Shown here one piece after another: positions 16,271 to 23,879 of a stretch of DNA of 64,000 nucleotides (position 1 is its first letter; every line of letters starts with the position of its first letter). This stretch comes from Pseudomonas sp. Irchel s3f7 (GTDB lineage Bacteria > Pseudomonadota > Gammaproteobacteria > Pseudomonadales > Pseudomonadaceae): contig NZ_FYDO01000017.1 of the NCBI RefSeq assembly GCF_900187615.1, positions 62,001-126,000 of the forward strand, given 5' to 3'. The translations under genes and the position numbers were made by a program. The notes under the pieces were generated by a model, which saw only the letters and a program-made list of their open reading frames with translations, was not told the origin of the DNA and made no database searches.

Positions 16271-16977
16271 TCGAGCTTCTTCAGGAATACTGGCGCCCCT
16301 TTCTTTACAGCGACGGCAACAACATCACCGGCCTTGCCATGACGATGTGGCTGCTGAGTGCTTCGATTTTCATTGGCTTTCTGGTGTCGATCCCGCTGTC
16401 TATCGCACGAGTGTCGCCGCACCGCTACATCCGCTGGCCGGTGCAGTTCTACACTTACCTGTTCCGTGGTACGCCGCTGTATATCCAGCTGTTGATCTGC
16501 TACACGGGGATCTACAGCCTGGCCGCCATTCGCGCCCAACCGGTACTCGATGCATTTTTTCGCGATGCGATGAATTGCACGATCCTGGCCTTCGCCCTGA
16601 ATACCTGCGCCTACACCACGGAGATTTTCGCCGGGGCGATTCGCAGCATGAACCATGGCGAAGTCGAAGCCGCCAAGGCGTATGGTCTGACCGGCTGGAA
16701 GCTGTATGCCTACGTGATCATGCCGTCAGCCCTGCGTCGTTCGTTGCCCTACTACAGCAACGAAGTGATTCTGATGCTGCACTCGACCACCGTGGCTTTC
16801 ACCGCGACCATCCCTGACGTGCTCAAAGTCGCTCGGGACGCCAACTCGGCGACATTCCTGACCTTCCAGTCGTTCGGTATCGCCGCGCTGATCTACCTGA
16901 CCGTCACCTTTGCGCTGGTCGGCCTGTTCCGTCTCGCCGAACGCCGCTGGCTGGCCTTTCTCGGGCCGACCCACTAG
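16267..16977 (+). CDS. aotM: Arginine/ornithine ABC transporter permease AotM
   Basis: 236 residues, HisM-type partner of AotQ. Membrane helices include MTMWLLSASIFIGFLVSIPL and FGIAALIYLTVTFALVGLF. The EAA loop reads EAAKAYGLTGWKLYAYVIMP. The two permeases form the heterodimeric channel. The next gene starts 12 nt downstream. Confidence 0.88.
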   Translation: MIELLQEYWRPFLYSDGNNITGLAMTMWLLSASIFIGFLVSIPLSIARVSPHRYIRWPVQFYTYLFRGTPLYIQLLICYTGIYSLAAIRAQPVLDAFFRDAMNCTILAFALNTCAYTTEIFAGAIRSMNHGEVEAAKAYGLTGWKLYAYVIMPSALRRSLPYYSNEVILMLHSTTVAFTATIPDVLKVARDANSATFLTFQSFGIAALIYLTVTFALVGLFRLAERRWLAFLGPTH

Positions 16978-16989
16978 GACAACTTGCAA

Positions 16990-18108
16990 ATGCGCCACCA
17001 GATTCACGATCTGCTGGCCCCGCTGCCGGGGACCGCACGACAGATCCACAGCTTTCACTTCGGCCCACAGCCGAGCCACCGCAAGATCTACATCCAGGCC
17101 TCCCTTCACGCCGACGAGATGCCCGGCATGCTGGTCGCCTGGCACCTCAAGCAACGCCTGACAGAACTGGAGGCCGCCGGTCGCCTGCACAGCGAAATCG
17201 TGCTGGTGCCCATCGCCAACCCGGTCGGGCTGGAACAGATGTTGATGGATGTGCCGCTCGGCCGTTACGAGTTGGAAAGCGGCCAGAACTTCAACCGCTG
17301 GTTTGTCGACCTCAGTGAAGAAGTCGGTAACGAGATCGAGGGCAAGCTCGGCGACGATCCGCAGCACAACCTGCAACTGATTCGCAGCTGCCTGCGCGAT
17401 GCGCTGGCCCGACAGAGCGCCGACACCCAACTGCAATCCCAGCGCCTGATCCTGCAACGACTGGCCTGCGATGCGGATATGGTGCTGGACCTGCATTGCG
17501 ATTTCGAAGCGGTCGCGCACCTGTACACCACGCCTGAAGCCTGGCCGCAGGTTGAGCCGCTGGCCCGGTACATCGGGGCCGAGGCCAGCCTGTTGGCCAC
17601 CGATTCCGGCGGCCAGTCGTTCGACGAATGCTTCACCCTGCTCTGGTGGCAGTTGAAGGAACGCTTCGGCGAGCACTTCGACATTCCGCCGGGCAGTTTT
17701 TCGGTAACCGTCGAACTGCGCGGCCAGGGCGACGTCAATCACCCGCTGGCCAGCATCGATTGCCAGGCGCTGATCGATTATTTGATCCATTACGGCGCGA
17801 TTGCCGGTGAACCTGCGCCCCTGCCCGACCTGCCTTACCCGGCGACGCCGCTGGCCGGTGTCGAGCCGGTGACCACTCCCGTGGGCGGACTGCTGGTGTT
17901 CGCCGCGCTGCCGGGGGAATACCTGGAAGCCGGGCAATTGATCGCCGAAATCATTGACCCGATCATCGATCGCGTCACCCCTGTTCATTGCTCCGCCGCC
18001 GGGCTGATGTACGCCCGCTCGCTGCGCCGCATGGCCACCGCCGGCATGGTGATCGCCCATGTCGCGGGCGCCGAAGCCTATCGCAGCGGCTACCTACTTT
18101 CGCCTTGA
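16990..18108 (+). CDS. aotO: AotO-like zinc carboxypeptidase-fold protein
   Basis: 372 residues from the ATG at 16990 (a TTG two codons earlier is less likely). It belongs to the succinylglutamate desuccinylase/aspartoacylase family: LHADEMPGMLVAWHL carries the H-x-x-E zinc pair, DLHCDFEAV a second His region, and SVTVELRG the likely catalytic Glu. Its place between permease and ATPase genes matches aotO of P. aeruginosa, which, as I recall, was found not needed for transport. A role as an amidohydrolase on imported acylated arginine or similar compounds is plausible but unproved. Confidence 0.82.
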   Translation: MRHQIHDLLAPLPGTARQIHSFHFGPQPSHRKIYIQASLHADEMPGMLVAWHLKQRLTELEAAGRLHSEIVLVPIANPVGLEQMLMDVPLGRYELESGQNFNRWFVDLSEEVGNEIEGKLGDDPQHNLQLIRSCLRDALARQSADTQLQSQRLILQRLACDADMVLDLHCDFEAVAHLYTTPEAWPQVEPLARYIGAEASLLATDSGGQSFDECFTLLWWQLKERFGEHFDIPPGSFSVTVELRGQGDVNHPLASIDCQALIDYLIHYGAIAGEPAPLPDLPYPATPLAGVEPVTTPVGGLLVFAALPGEYLEAGQLIAEIIDPIIDRVTPVHCSAAGLMYARSLRRMATAGMVIAHVAGAEAYRSGYLLSP

Positions 18109-18121
18109 GGATGCATGCCCC

Positions 18122-18886
18122 ATGTACAAATTGACCATCGAAGGCCTGCATAAAAGCTACGGCGATCATGAAGTCCTCAAAGGTGTTTCGCTAAAGGCCA
18201 AGACCGGCGACGTCATCAGCCTGATCGGCGCCAGCGGCTCGGGTAAAAGTACCTTTTTGCGCTGCATCAACTTTCTCGAACAGCCCAATGACGGTGCCAT
18301 GAGCCTGGACGGCCAGAACATCCGCATGATCAAGGATCGTCAAGGCATGCACGTGGCTGACGCCGATGAACTGCAACGGATCCGCACCCGGCTGGCCATG
18401 GTGTTTCAGCATTTCAACCTGTGGAGCCACATGACGGTGCTGGAAAACATCACCATGGCCCCGCGCCGGGTGCTGGGCTGCGACAAAAAAGAAGCCGAAG
18501 ACCGCGCCCGACGCTATCTCGACAAGGTGGGCCTGGCGTCCCGGGTGGCGGACCAGTACCCGGCATTCCTGTCCGGTGGTCAGCAACAGCGGGTAGCGAT
18601 TGCGCGCGCACTGGCCATGGAGCCGGAGGTCATGCTGTTTGACGAACCGACCTCGGCACTGGACCCGGAGTTGGTGGGTGAAGTGCTCAAGGTGATCCAG
18701 GGCCTGGCCGAGGAAGGCCGGACCATGATCATGGTGACCCACGAAATGAGCTTCGCCCGCAAAGTATCGAGCCAGGTGCTGTTTCTGCATCAGGGGCTGG
18801 TGGAGGAAGAAGGCGCGCCGGAAGACGTGCTGGGCAATCCAAAGAGCGAACGGTTGAAGCAGTTCCTCAGCGGCAACCTGAAGTAA
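18122..18886 (+). CDS. aotP: Arginine/ornithine ABC transporter ATPase
   Basis: 254 residues from the ATG at 18122. Walker A is GASGSGKST, the ABC signature is LSGGQQQRVAIARALAM, Walker B is VMLFDEPTSALDP, and the switch His is in MVTHEM. It is of the HisP/polar amino-acid type. In P. aeruginosa the regulator gene argR follows aotP in the same operon; here a REP and opposite-strand genes follow, so argR is not at this place. Confidence 0.9.
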   Translation: MYKLTIEGLHKSYGDHEVLKGVSLKAKTGDVISLIGASGSGKSTFLRCINFLEQPNDGAMSLDGQNIRMIKDRQGMHVADADELQRIRTRLAMVFQHFNLWSHMTVLENITMAPRRVLGCDKKEAEDRARRYLDKVGLASRVADQYPAFLSGGQQQRVAIARALAMEPEVMLFDEPTSALDPELVGEVLKVIQGLAEEGRTMIMVTHEMSFARKVSSQVLFLHQGLVEEEGAPEDVLGNPKSERLKQFLSGNLK

Positions 18887-18900
18887 AACAGCCGGTGACG

Positions 18901-18993
18901 TCCTGCAGGAGCTACGAGGCAGCGATCTTTTGATCTTCAATGGTTAAAAAAACATCAAGATCAAAAGATCGCAGCCTGCGGCAGCTCCTACAG
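18901..18993. repeat. REP pair, degenerate
   Basis: CCTGCAGGAGCTACGAGGCA, GCGATCTTTTGATC and an inverted AAAAGATCGCAGCCTGCGGC-AGCTCC arm, between convergent aotP and a small hypothetical gene. Confidence 0.75.
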
Positions 18994-19016
18994 GTTCGGA
19001 TTCACTTCAGACAGCC

Positions 19017-19226
19017 TCAGGCCACAGGCGCAGGCGGCGGCTCATCCGGCAGCGTTGGCTCGCCCGGTTCGTTTGGCTGTTCGTTCGGGGTATCGGGATC
19101 AGGCTGGCCCGGAATGCCACCGGCCATGCTGATGGGCGGGTGTGCCAACAATGACCAGGCCAGCACGCCAACCTGATTGGGCTCAAGCCTTGCCAGTTCG
19201 GCACTGATTCGCGGGTCGATCTTCAT
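19017..19226 (-). CDS. Hypothetical 69-residue protein with Pro-rich tail
   Basis: The ATG at 19226 has a good AGGAG 8 nt upstream, so I prefer it over a longer frame. Residues 1-35 look folded (MKIDPRISAELARLEPNQVG with a hydrophobic segment VLAWSLLAH), while residues 40-69 are Pro/Glu/Asp-rich (QPDPDTPNEQPNEP, PEPPPAPVA-like) and probably disordered. I do not recognise a family; similar short proteins may be Pseudomonas-specific. Confidence 0.6.
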   Translation of the reverse strand: MKIDPRISAELARLEPNQVGVLAWSLLAHPPISMAGGIPGQPDPDTPNEQPNEPGEPTLPDEPPPAPVA

Positions 19227-19333
19227 AACGCACTCCTGAGCGATGGCCCGGTCCGCCTTGCGCGGATCGGAGCAGTACACCCCATAGAGTGTACGCTCGC
19301 TCAAGAATTCCCACGGTTTGTCAGACGGCTGAC

Positions 19334-19900
19334 TCAGGTCCGCGGCAGGGTCACGCCACGTTGGCCCTGGTACTTGCCGCCACGGTCCTTGTAGGACACT
19401 TCACATTCTTCGTCAGACTCGAGGAACAGCATCTGCGCCACGCCTTCGTTGGCGTAGATCTTCGCCGGCAGGTTGGTGGTGTTGGAGAATTCCAGGGTTA
19501 CGTGACCTTCCCACTCAGGTTCAAGCGGCGTGACGTTGACGATGATGCCGCAGCGCGCGTAAGTGCTTTTACCCAGGCAAATGGTCAATACATTGCGCGG
19601 AATACGGAAGTATTCGACGGTGCTGGCCAGGGCGAAGGAGTTCGGCGGAATGATGCACACGTCGCTATGGATGTCGACGAAGCTGCCGGCATCGAAGTTT
19701 TTCGGATCGACGATGGCCGAATTGATGTTGGTGAACACCTTGAAATGATTGGTGCAACGCACATCGTAGCCATAGCTCGACACGCCGTAGGAGATCACAC
19801 GGCTATCGTCGCTGCCGCGCACCTGGCGCTCGACGAAAGGTTCGATCATGCCGTGCTCTTGCGCCATGCGGCGAATCCACTTGTCCGATTTGATGCTCAT
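19334..19900 (-). CDS. dcd: dCTP deaminase
   Basis: 188 residues, the usual size. Converts dCTP to dUTP, supplying dUMP for thymidylate synthesis. The active-site region is intact: CLGKSTYARCGIIVNVTPLE contains the Ser-Arg pair, and EPEWEGHVTLEFSN the catalytic Glu; the C-terminal KYQGQRGVTLPRT is typical. Homotrimer in the cytoplasm. It is divergent from the cold-shock gene across a 353-nt gap. Confidence 0.95.
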   Translation of the reverse strand: MSIKSDKWIRRMAQEHGMIEPFVERQVRGSDDSRVISYGVSSYGYDVRCTNHFKVFTNINSAIVDPKNFDAGSFVDIHSDVCIIPPNSFALASTVEYFRIPRNVLTICLGKSTYARCGIIVNVTPLEPEWEGHVTLEFSNTTNLPAKIYANEGVAQMLFLESDEECEVSYKDRGGKYQGQRGVTLPRT

Positions 19901-20253
19901 GGCGGTGTCCTGAATAGCGAGGTGGAGAAAATCTGTCCGGCATCTTACCGGGGCGCGCCGCCGGGTTCAAAGCGCCGCTCGCAATTCTCGACGATCCGGC
20001 CGGATTTAGGGCCCTTCGCAGCAAAACACTGCACCGTCAGTCACTAAAACAGAGAAACCTTCGCAAGAAGCATTGGCACGTTCCGGAAAAAGGGTTAAGG
20101 TGGCGCCACTGTGCTGCTTGTGTCACTGAGAATCTCTACACGATATGTTGAATTTCGATCCAACCATCTACAAGAATTTTTCCTGCTCTTTGCACTCAGT
20201 CTCGGCCAGGGTTCTTCCTGAGTCGCAGTTATCTTTGTTCAAGGAGTTACACC
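19901..20253. promoter_or_regulatory. Divergent dcd/cold-shock gene control region with long leader
   Basis: 353 nt without a gene. It should hold the dcd promoter on the left and, on the right, a long 5' leader of the cold-shock gene, as is usual for csp mRNAs. The leader ends in CAAGGAGTTACACC before the ATG. No precise promoter is assigned by eye. Confidence 0.4.
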
Positions 20254-20463
20254 ATGTCTAATCGCCAAACCGGTACCGTTAAGTGGTTCAACGATGAAAA
20301 AGGCTTCGGCTTCATCACTCCACAATCCGGTGACGACCTGTTCGTTCACTTCAAAGCTATCCAATCCGACGGCTTCAAAAGCCTGAAAGAAGGCCAACAG
20401 GTTTCTTTCATCGCTACCCGCGGTCAGAAAGGCATGCAAGCTGAAGAAGTTCAAGTTATCTAA
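20254..20463 (+). CDS. Cold-shock domain protein
   Basis: 69 residues, a single cold-shock OB-fold domain. Both RNA-binding motifs are present: RNP1 as KGFGFITP and RNP2 as DLFVHF. These proteins melt mRNA structure at low temperature or bind single-stranded nucleic acid in stationary phase. A strong ribosome site (AAGGAG) and a perfect terminator frame the gene, consistent with a highly expressed single-gene transcript. Which csp/cap paralogue this is cannot be decided from sequence alone. Confidence 0.93.
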   Translation: MSNRQTGTVKWFNDEKGFGFITPQSGDDLFVHFKAIQSDGFKSLKEGQQVSFIATRGQKGMQAEEVQVI

Positions 20464-20482
20464 CTTGTACTTGCTTTAGTAA

Positions 20483-20513
20483 AAAGCCCCGCCCTTAAAA
20501 GCGGGGCTTTTTT
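20483..20513 (+). terminator. Intrinsic terminator of the cold-shock gene
   Basis: AAAGCCCCGC and GCGGGGCTTT form a 10-bp stem with an 8-nt loop, followed by a T-run. Confidence 0.92.
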
Positions 20514-20540
20514 GTGGGCGAATGTTTTTACCCGCGCCAA

Positions 20541-20597
20541 AAAAGATCGTAGCCTTCGGCAGCGCCTACAAAGTCATCCGAAGGCTGCGATCTTTTG
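20541..20597. repeat. REP pair, inverted
   Basis: AAAGATCGTAGCCTTCGGC and the inverted CCGAAGGCTGCGATCTTTT with a short spacer, between convergent genes. Confidence 0.85.
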
Positions 20598-20609
20598 AGC
20601 TTCTGGCGT

Positions 20610-21617
20610 TTACCAGGTCACGCCAAACCCGGCTGTGTAGCGGGTCTTGTCCAGATCGGCATCGTCGGTGCCGTCGATGATATTGCGTTCCGCCTTCAGA
20701 TTGAGCGATGCCCAGTCGGTCACCTTGTAGCGCAGGCCTATCTCTGTATCCAGCGCGTAATTGGCCACATCTGTCAGCGGCTTGCCCACCTCGCCGTTAG
20801 TGAAGAACTCCACTTTCTTGCCCACCAGGTAACGGTTGTAATCCCACTTCATGGCCACGGAATAGAAGTTCTCCTTGCTGCCGTCGGCGAACTCATAGTC
20901 CGTGCGGTTGACCAACGAACCGAGAGAGAACGCGCCCAGCTCATTGTCCCAGAACTGATAACCAGGACCGGTACCGGCCGTGCGCTGGCGGGAAAGATCT
21001 TCAACCTTGTCACGCTTGTAGACCAGGCGACCTTGCCAGAACCACTTGTCAGTGAGGAAACGGTCAAGGGAATATTCGCCGCGCCAGTTGTCTGTCGTGA
21101 CCACGTCATCCTGGAACTCCCGGTTGTACTCGCCTTCGGCGATGTGCCGCCAGCGACCATGGCGCGCAGAAGTCCTGAAGTCGATATCGTAATCGTCGGT
21201 GTCATTGTCGGCGCGCTGGTAATCCAGAGCAGCGTCAATGCTGCCCTTCCAGACCAGATCTTCGACCACTGGCTTGGGCTTGAGCATCTGCTGGATGCTC
21301 GCGAGCGCGACCGTCTTGGGCGCATCACCATTGACCAGGGTCACCTTGCCATCCTCCGCGGCGTGCAGCGACTTGGTCACCTCCCCGGTGTAGGCATCCT
21401 GTTTGACCAACAAGTGCTGGTCACTCTCAAGGGTTTTCACCTTGCTCCAGTCGATCGGTACCGCACCGGCGTACTCGGTCTGGACCAACAACTTTCCGCC
21501 ATCGAACAGAATGATCTTGCCACTCAACTTGTCACCGTTCTTCAACCAGACGGTATCAGCGAGCAAGGGCATAGAAGCACTGACGACAGCGAGACACAGC
21601 AGGGTTCTGGACAACAT
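20610..21617 (-). CDS. DUF481 (YdiY-like) outer-membrane protein
   Basis: 335 residues from the ATG at 21617, chosen because it begins a signal peptide (MLSRTLLCLAVVSASMPLLA). Residues about 20-115 contain two short beta-domain repeats, DTVWLKNGDKLSGKIILFDG and DGKVTLVNGDAPKT, joined to a DUF481 barrel of about 210 residues. The barrel ends in the outer-membrane signature of alternating residues and a terminal aromatic (YTAGFGVTW). DUF481 proteins are putative outer-membrane beta-barrels often linked to salt or acid stress; no substrate is known. Confidence 0.85.
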   Translation of the reverse strand: MLSRTLLCLAVVSASMPLLADTVWLKNGDKLSGKIILFDGGKLLVQTEYAGAVPIDWSKVKTLESDQHLLVKQDAYTGEVTKSLHAAEDGKVTLVNGDAPKTVALASIQQMLKPKPVVEDLVWKGSIDAALDYQRADNDTDDYDIDFRTSARHGRWRHIAEGEYNREFQDDVVTTDNWRGEYSLDRFLTDKWFWQGRLVYKRDKVEDLSRQRTAGTGPGYQFWDNELGAFSLGSLVNRTDYEFADGSKENFYSVAMKWDYNRYLVGKKVEFFTNGEVGKPLTDVANYALDTEIGLRYKVTDWASLNLKAERNIIDGTDDADLDKTRYTAGFGVTW

Positions 21618-21778
21618 AAACAGATAGAGGCTCTGGAATTCGAAAAAAGTCGGCATTATCCGTAGGAATAGTGCACTAGCAAGGACTGACCCGACGATTT
21701 CTATTGAGTTCATTTCTCAATTGGCGATCCAGGATTTACTCTACAAACGGTACTGTGCATTTTTCAGGAACTCTGGAC

Positions 21779-22132
21779 GTGACCGAATCCACCCCCGAAC
21801 CCGAGAGCGCCGCGCAAATCCGACGCACGGCGCTGTATCTGACCCTCGCGCAAGTGCCCGAAGGTAAAGTTGTGAGCTACGGTCACTTGGCCGAGCTCGC
21901 GGGACTGGGTCGCGCTGCCCGCTGGGTGGGGCGCACCCTCAGCCAATTGCCGGGCGACAGCAAATTACCCTGGCATCGTGTGCTGGGCGCAGGTGGCCGC
22001 CTGAGCCTGCCGGCCGGGAGCCCTTCGGGAGACGAACAGCGTGCCCGACTGCGCATGGAAGGGATCAGTGTCCTGAATAATCGTGTTGATATTCAGCGCC
22101 ATGGCTGGCGTCCGGTAGAGCACAGCGGTTAG
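21779..22132 (+). CDS. Alkyltransferase-like protein (ATL), MGMT fold
   Basis: 117 residues from a GTG at 21779, preceded by AGGAA; the frame is open upstream but has no better start. The MGMT DNA-binding helix (SYGHLAELAGLGRAARWVG) is present, but the active-site PCHR motif reads PWHRV, with Trp65 in place of the alkyl-accepting Cys. ATL proteins of this type bind O6-alkylguanine without repair and direct the lesion to nucleotide excision repair. Ends 44 nt before ampG, so they may share a transcript. Confidence 0.88.
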   Translation: MTESTPEPESAAQIRRTALYLTLAQVPEGKVVSYGHLAELAGLGRAARWVGRTLSQLPGDSKLPWHRVLGAGGRLSLPAGSPSGDEQRARLRMEGISVLNNRVDIQRHGWRPVEHSG

Positions 22133-22176
22133 AGTGCGCGCTTTGTTTCCGTATTTCTTGAGGCAGACTTCAGCCC

Positions 22177-23736
22177 ATGCCCCGTAAAACCTGGCGCGCC
22201 GCGCTCGCCGCTTATGCCAGCCCATCGACACTTGTGCTGTTGTTGCTTGGTTTCGCCGCCGGCCTGCCCTACATGCTGGTGTTTTCGACGCTTTCGGTCT
22301 GGTTGCGTGAAGCCGGTGTGGCTCGCGAAACCATTGGCTACGCAAGCCTGATCGGACTGGCCTACGCCTTCAAGTGGGTCTGGTCCCCCCTGCTCGACCA
22401 ATGGCGCCTGCCACTGCTGGGCAAACTCGGTCGACGACGATCCTGGCTGGTGCTGTCACAGGCACTGGTGATCCTCGGCCTGGTCGGGATGGGCTTCTGC
22501 GACCCGCAAAAGCATCTGTCCTGGCTGATCGCCATCGCTGTTGTGGTGGCCTTTGCTTCGGCCACGCAAGACATCGCGGTGGATGCCTATCGCCTGGAAA
22601 TTGCCGACGACAGCCGTCAGGCCGCCCTGGCCGCCAGTTACATGTCCGGGTATCGGATAGCCGCCCTGCTGGCCACGGCCGGCGCCCTGTTCTTCGCGGA
22701 AGGTTTTGGTTCCACAGGTTTCAATTACAAGCATTCGGCATGGGCCGGTACGTATCTGCTGTTCGGCGCCTTGATGGTTCCCGCCCTGCTGACCTCGCTG
22801 TTCATGCGCGAACCACCAGTGCCGCTGCGCACACAACTGCAGGCCGGGCGCTACAGCTTTGTGCATCAACTGGCTTCGGTGTTTGTCCTGATCGTGCTGC
22901 TGGTGTCTGTACCCGCCATGTTCACCCAGCTCTACAACACCGATTTCGCCAGCGTGCTGTTCGAAGGCGCGAGCGTGCTCGACCTGCTGCTCGAGGACCG
23001 CGCCTTCCTGCGGGCGATCCTCTACACACTCTTTACCGCTCTGTGCCTGTCAGCCATGGGACGCCGTGGTCTGGCGCCGGTGCTGACGCCGGTCAACGAC
23101 TTCATCCTGCGTTACCGCTGGCAAGCGCTACTGCTGCTCGGGCTGATCGCCACCTATCGGATGTCTGACACGGTCATGGGCGTGATGGCCAACGTGTTTT
23201 ACATCGACCAGGGCTTCACCAAGGACCAGATCGCCAGTGTCAGCAAAATTTTCGGCCTGATCATGACCCTCGTGGGCGCCGGCATGGGTGGCCTGCTGAT
23301 CGTGCGATTCGGCATTCTGCCGATCCTTTTCATCGGCGGCGTCGCCTCGGCGGGCACCAACATCCTGTTCCTGATGCTCGCCGACATGGGCGCCAACCTG
23401 AACATGTTGATCCTGACCATTTCCCTGGACAACTTCAGTTCCGGCCTGGCCACTTCGGCGTTCGTCGCCTATCTGTCGAGCCTGACCAACCTCAAGTTCT
23501 CCGCCACCCAGTACGCCCTGCTCAGTTCGATCATGCTGCTGCTGCCGCGGCTGATCGGCGGTTATTCAGGCGTCATGGTGGAAAAATTCGGTTACCACAA
23601 TTTTTTCCTGATCACCGCCCTGCTGGGCGTCCCGACACTGCTGCTGATCGCCCTGCACTGGTTCCAGGAGAACCGTCGCGCAGGCCCGACCCCAAGGCAG
23701 GAACCGGTGCCGACCCAGGTCGCGGAAGAATCGTAA
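22177..23736 (+). CDS. ampG: AmpG-family muropeptide permease
   Basis: 519 residues, with about 12-14 membrane helices of the major facilitator type. Family signatures include FAAGLPYMLVFSTLSVWLRE, KWVWSPLLDQW and ATQDIAVDAYRLE. AmpG imports anhydro-muropeptides released from peptidoglycan, feeding cell-wall recycling and signalling to AmpR/AmpC. A His/Pro-poor C-terminal tail (RAGPTPRQEPVPTQV) is cytoplasmic. Pseudomonas has more than one AmpG-like permease, so the symbol rests on family membership. Confidence 0.85.
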   Translation: MPRKTWRAALAAYASPSTLVLLLLGFAAGLPYMLVFSTLSVWLREAGVARETIGYASLIGLAYAFKWVWSPLLDQWRLPLLGKLGRRRSWLVLSQALVILGLVGMGFCDPQKHLSWLIAIAVVVAFASATQDIAVDAYRLEIADDSRQAALAASYMSGYRIAALLATAGALFFAEGFGSTGFNYKHSAWAGTYLLFGALMVPALLTSLFMREPPVPLRTQLQAGRYSFVHQLASVFVLIVLLVSVPAMFTQLYNTDFASVLFEGASVLDLLLEDRAFLRAILYTLFTALCLSAMGRRGLAPVLTPVNDFILRYRWQALLLLGLIATYRMSDTVMGVMANVFYIDQGFTKDQIASVSKIFGLIMTLVGAGMGGLLIVRFGILPILFIGGVASAGTNILFLMLADMGANLNMLILTISLDNFSSGLATSAFVAYLSSLTNLKFSATQYALLSSIMLLLPRLIGGYSGVMVEKFGYHNFFLITALLGVPTLLLIALHWFQENRRAGPTPRQEPVPTQVAEES

Positions 23737-23761
23737 GAAGCTTTTTGCAGGAACCTTTGCA

Positions 23762-23785
23762 GCGGGCGGCGTGAAATCCGCCCGC
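23762..23785 (+). terminator. GC-rich hairpin after ampG
   Basis: GCGGGCGG-CGTGAAAT-CCGCCCGC, a perfect 8-bp stem with no T-run, so only a possible terminator. Confidence 0.4.
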
Positions 23786-23879
23786 CGCCACACCACCGAC
23801 CGCACGCCTGTACGCCAGCGGATCTCGCCCGTACAATGCTCCGTCATATTTCGTCATCAGCAAGCGATAACGGCCAACC

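Noticed and set aside
16726..18060. 444-codon frame opposite aotM/aotO
   Set aside because: Antisense shadow covering parts of two real genes.
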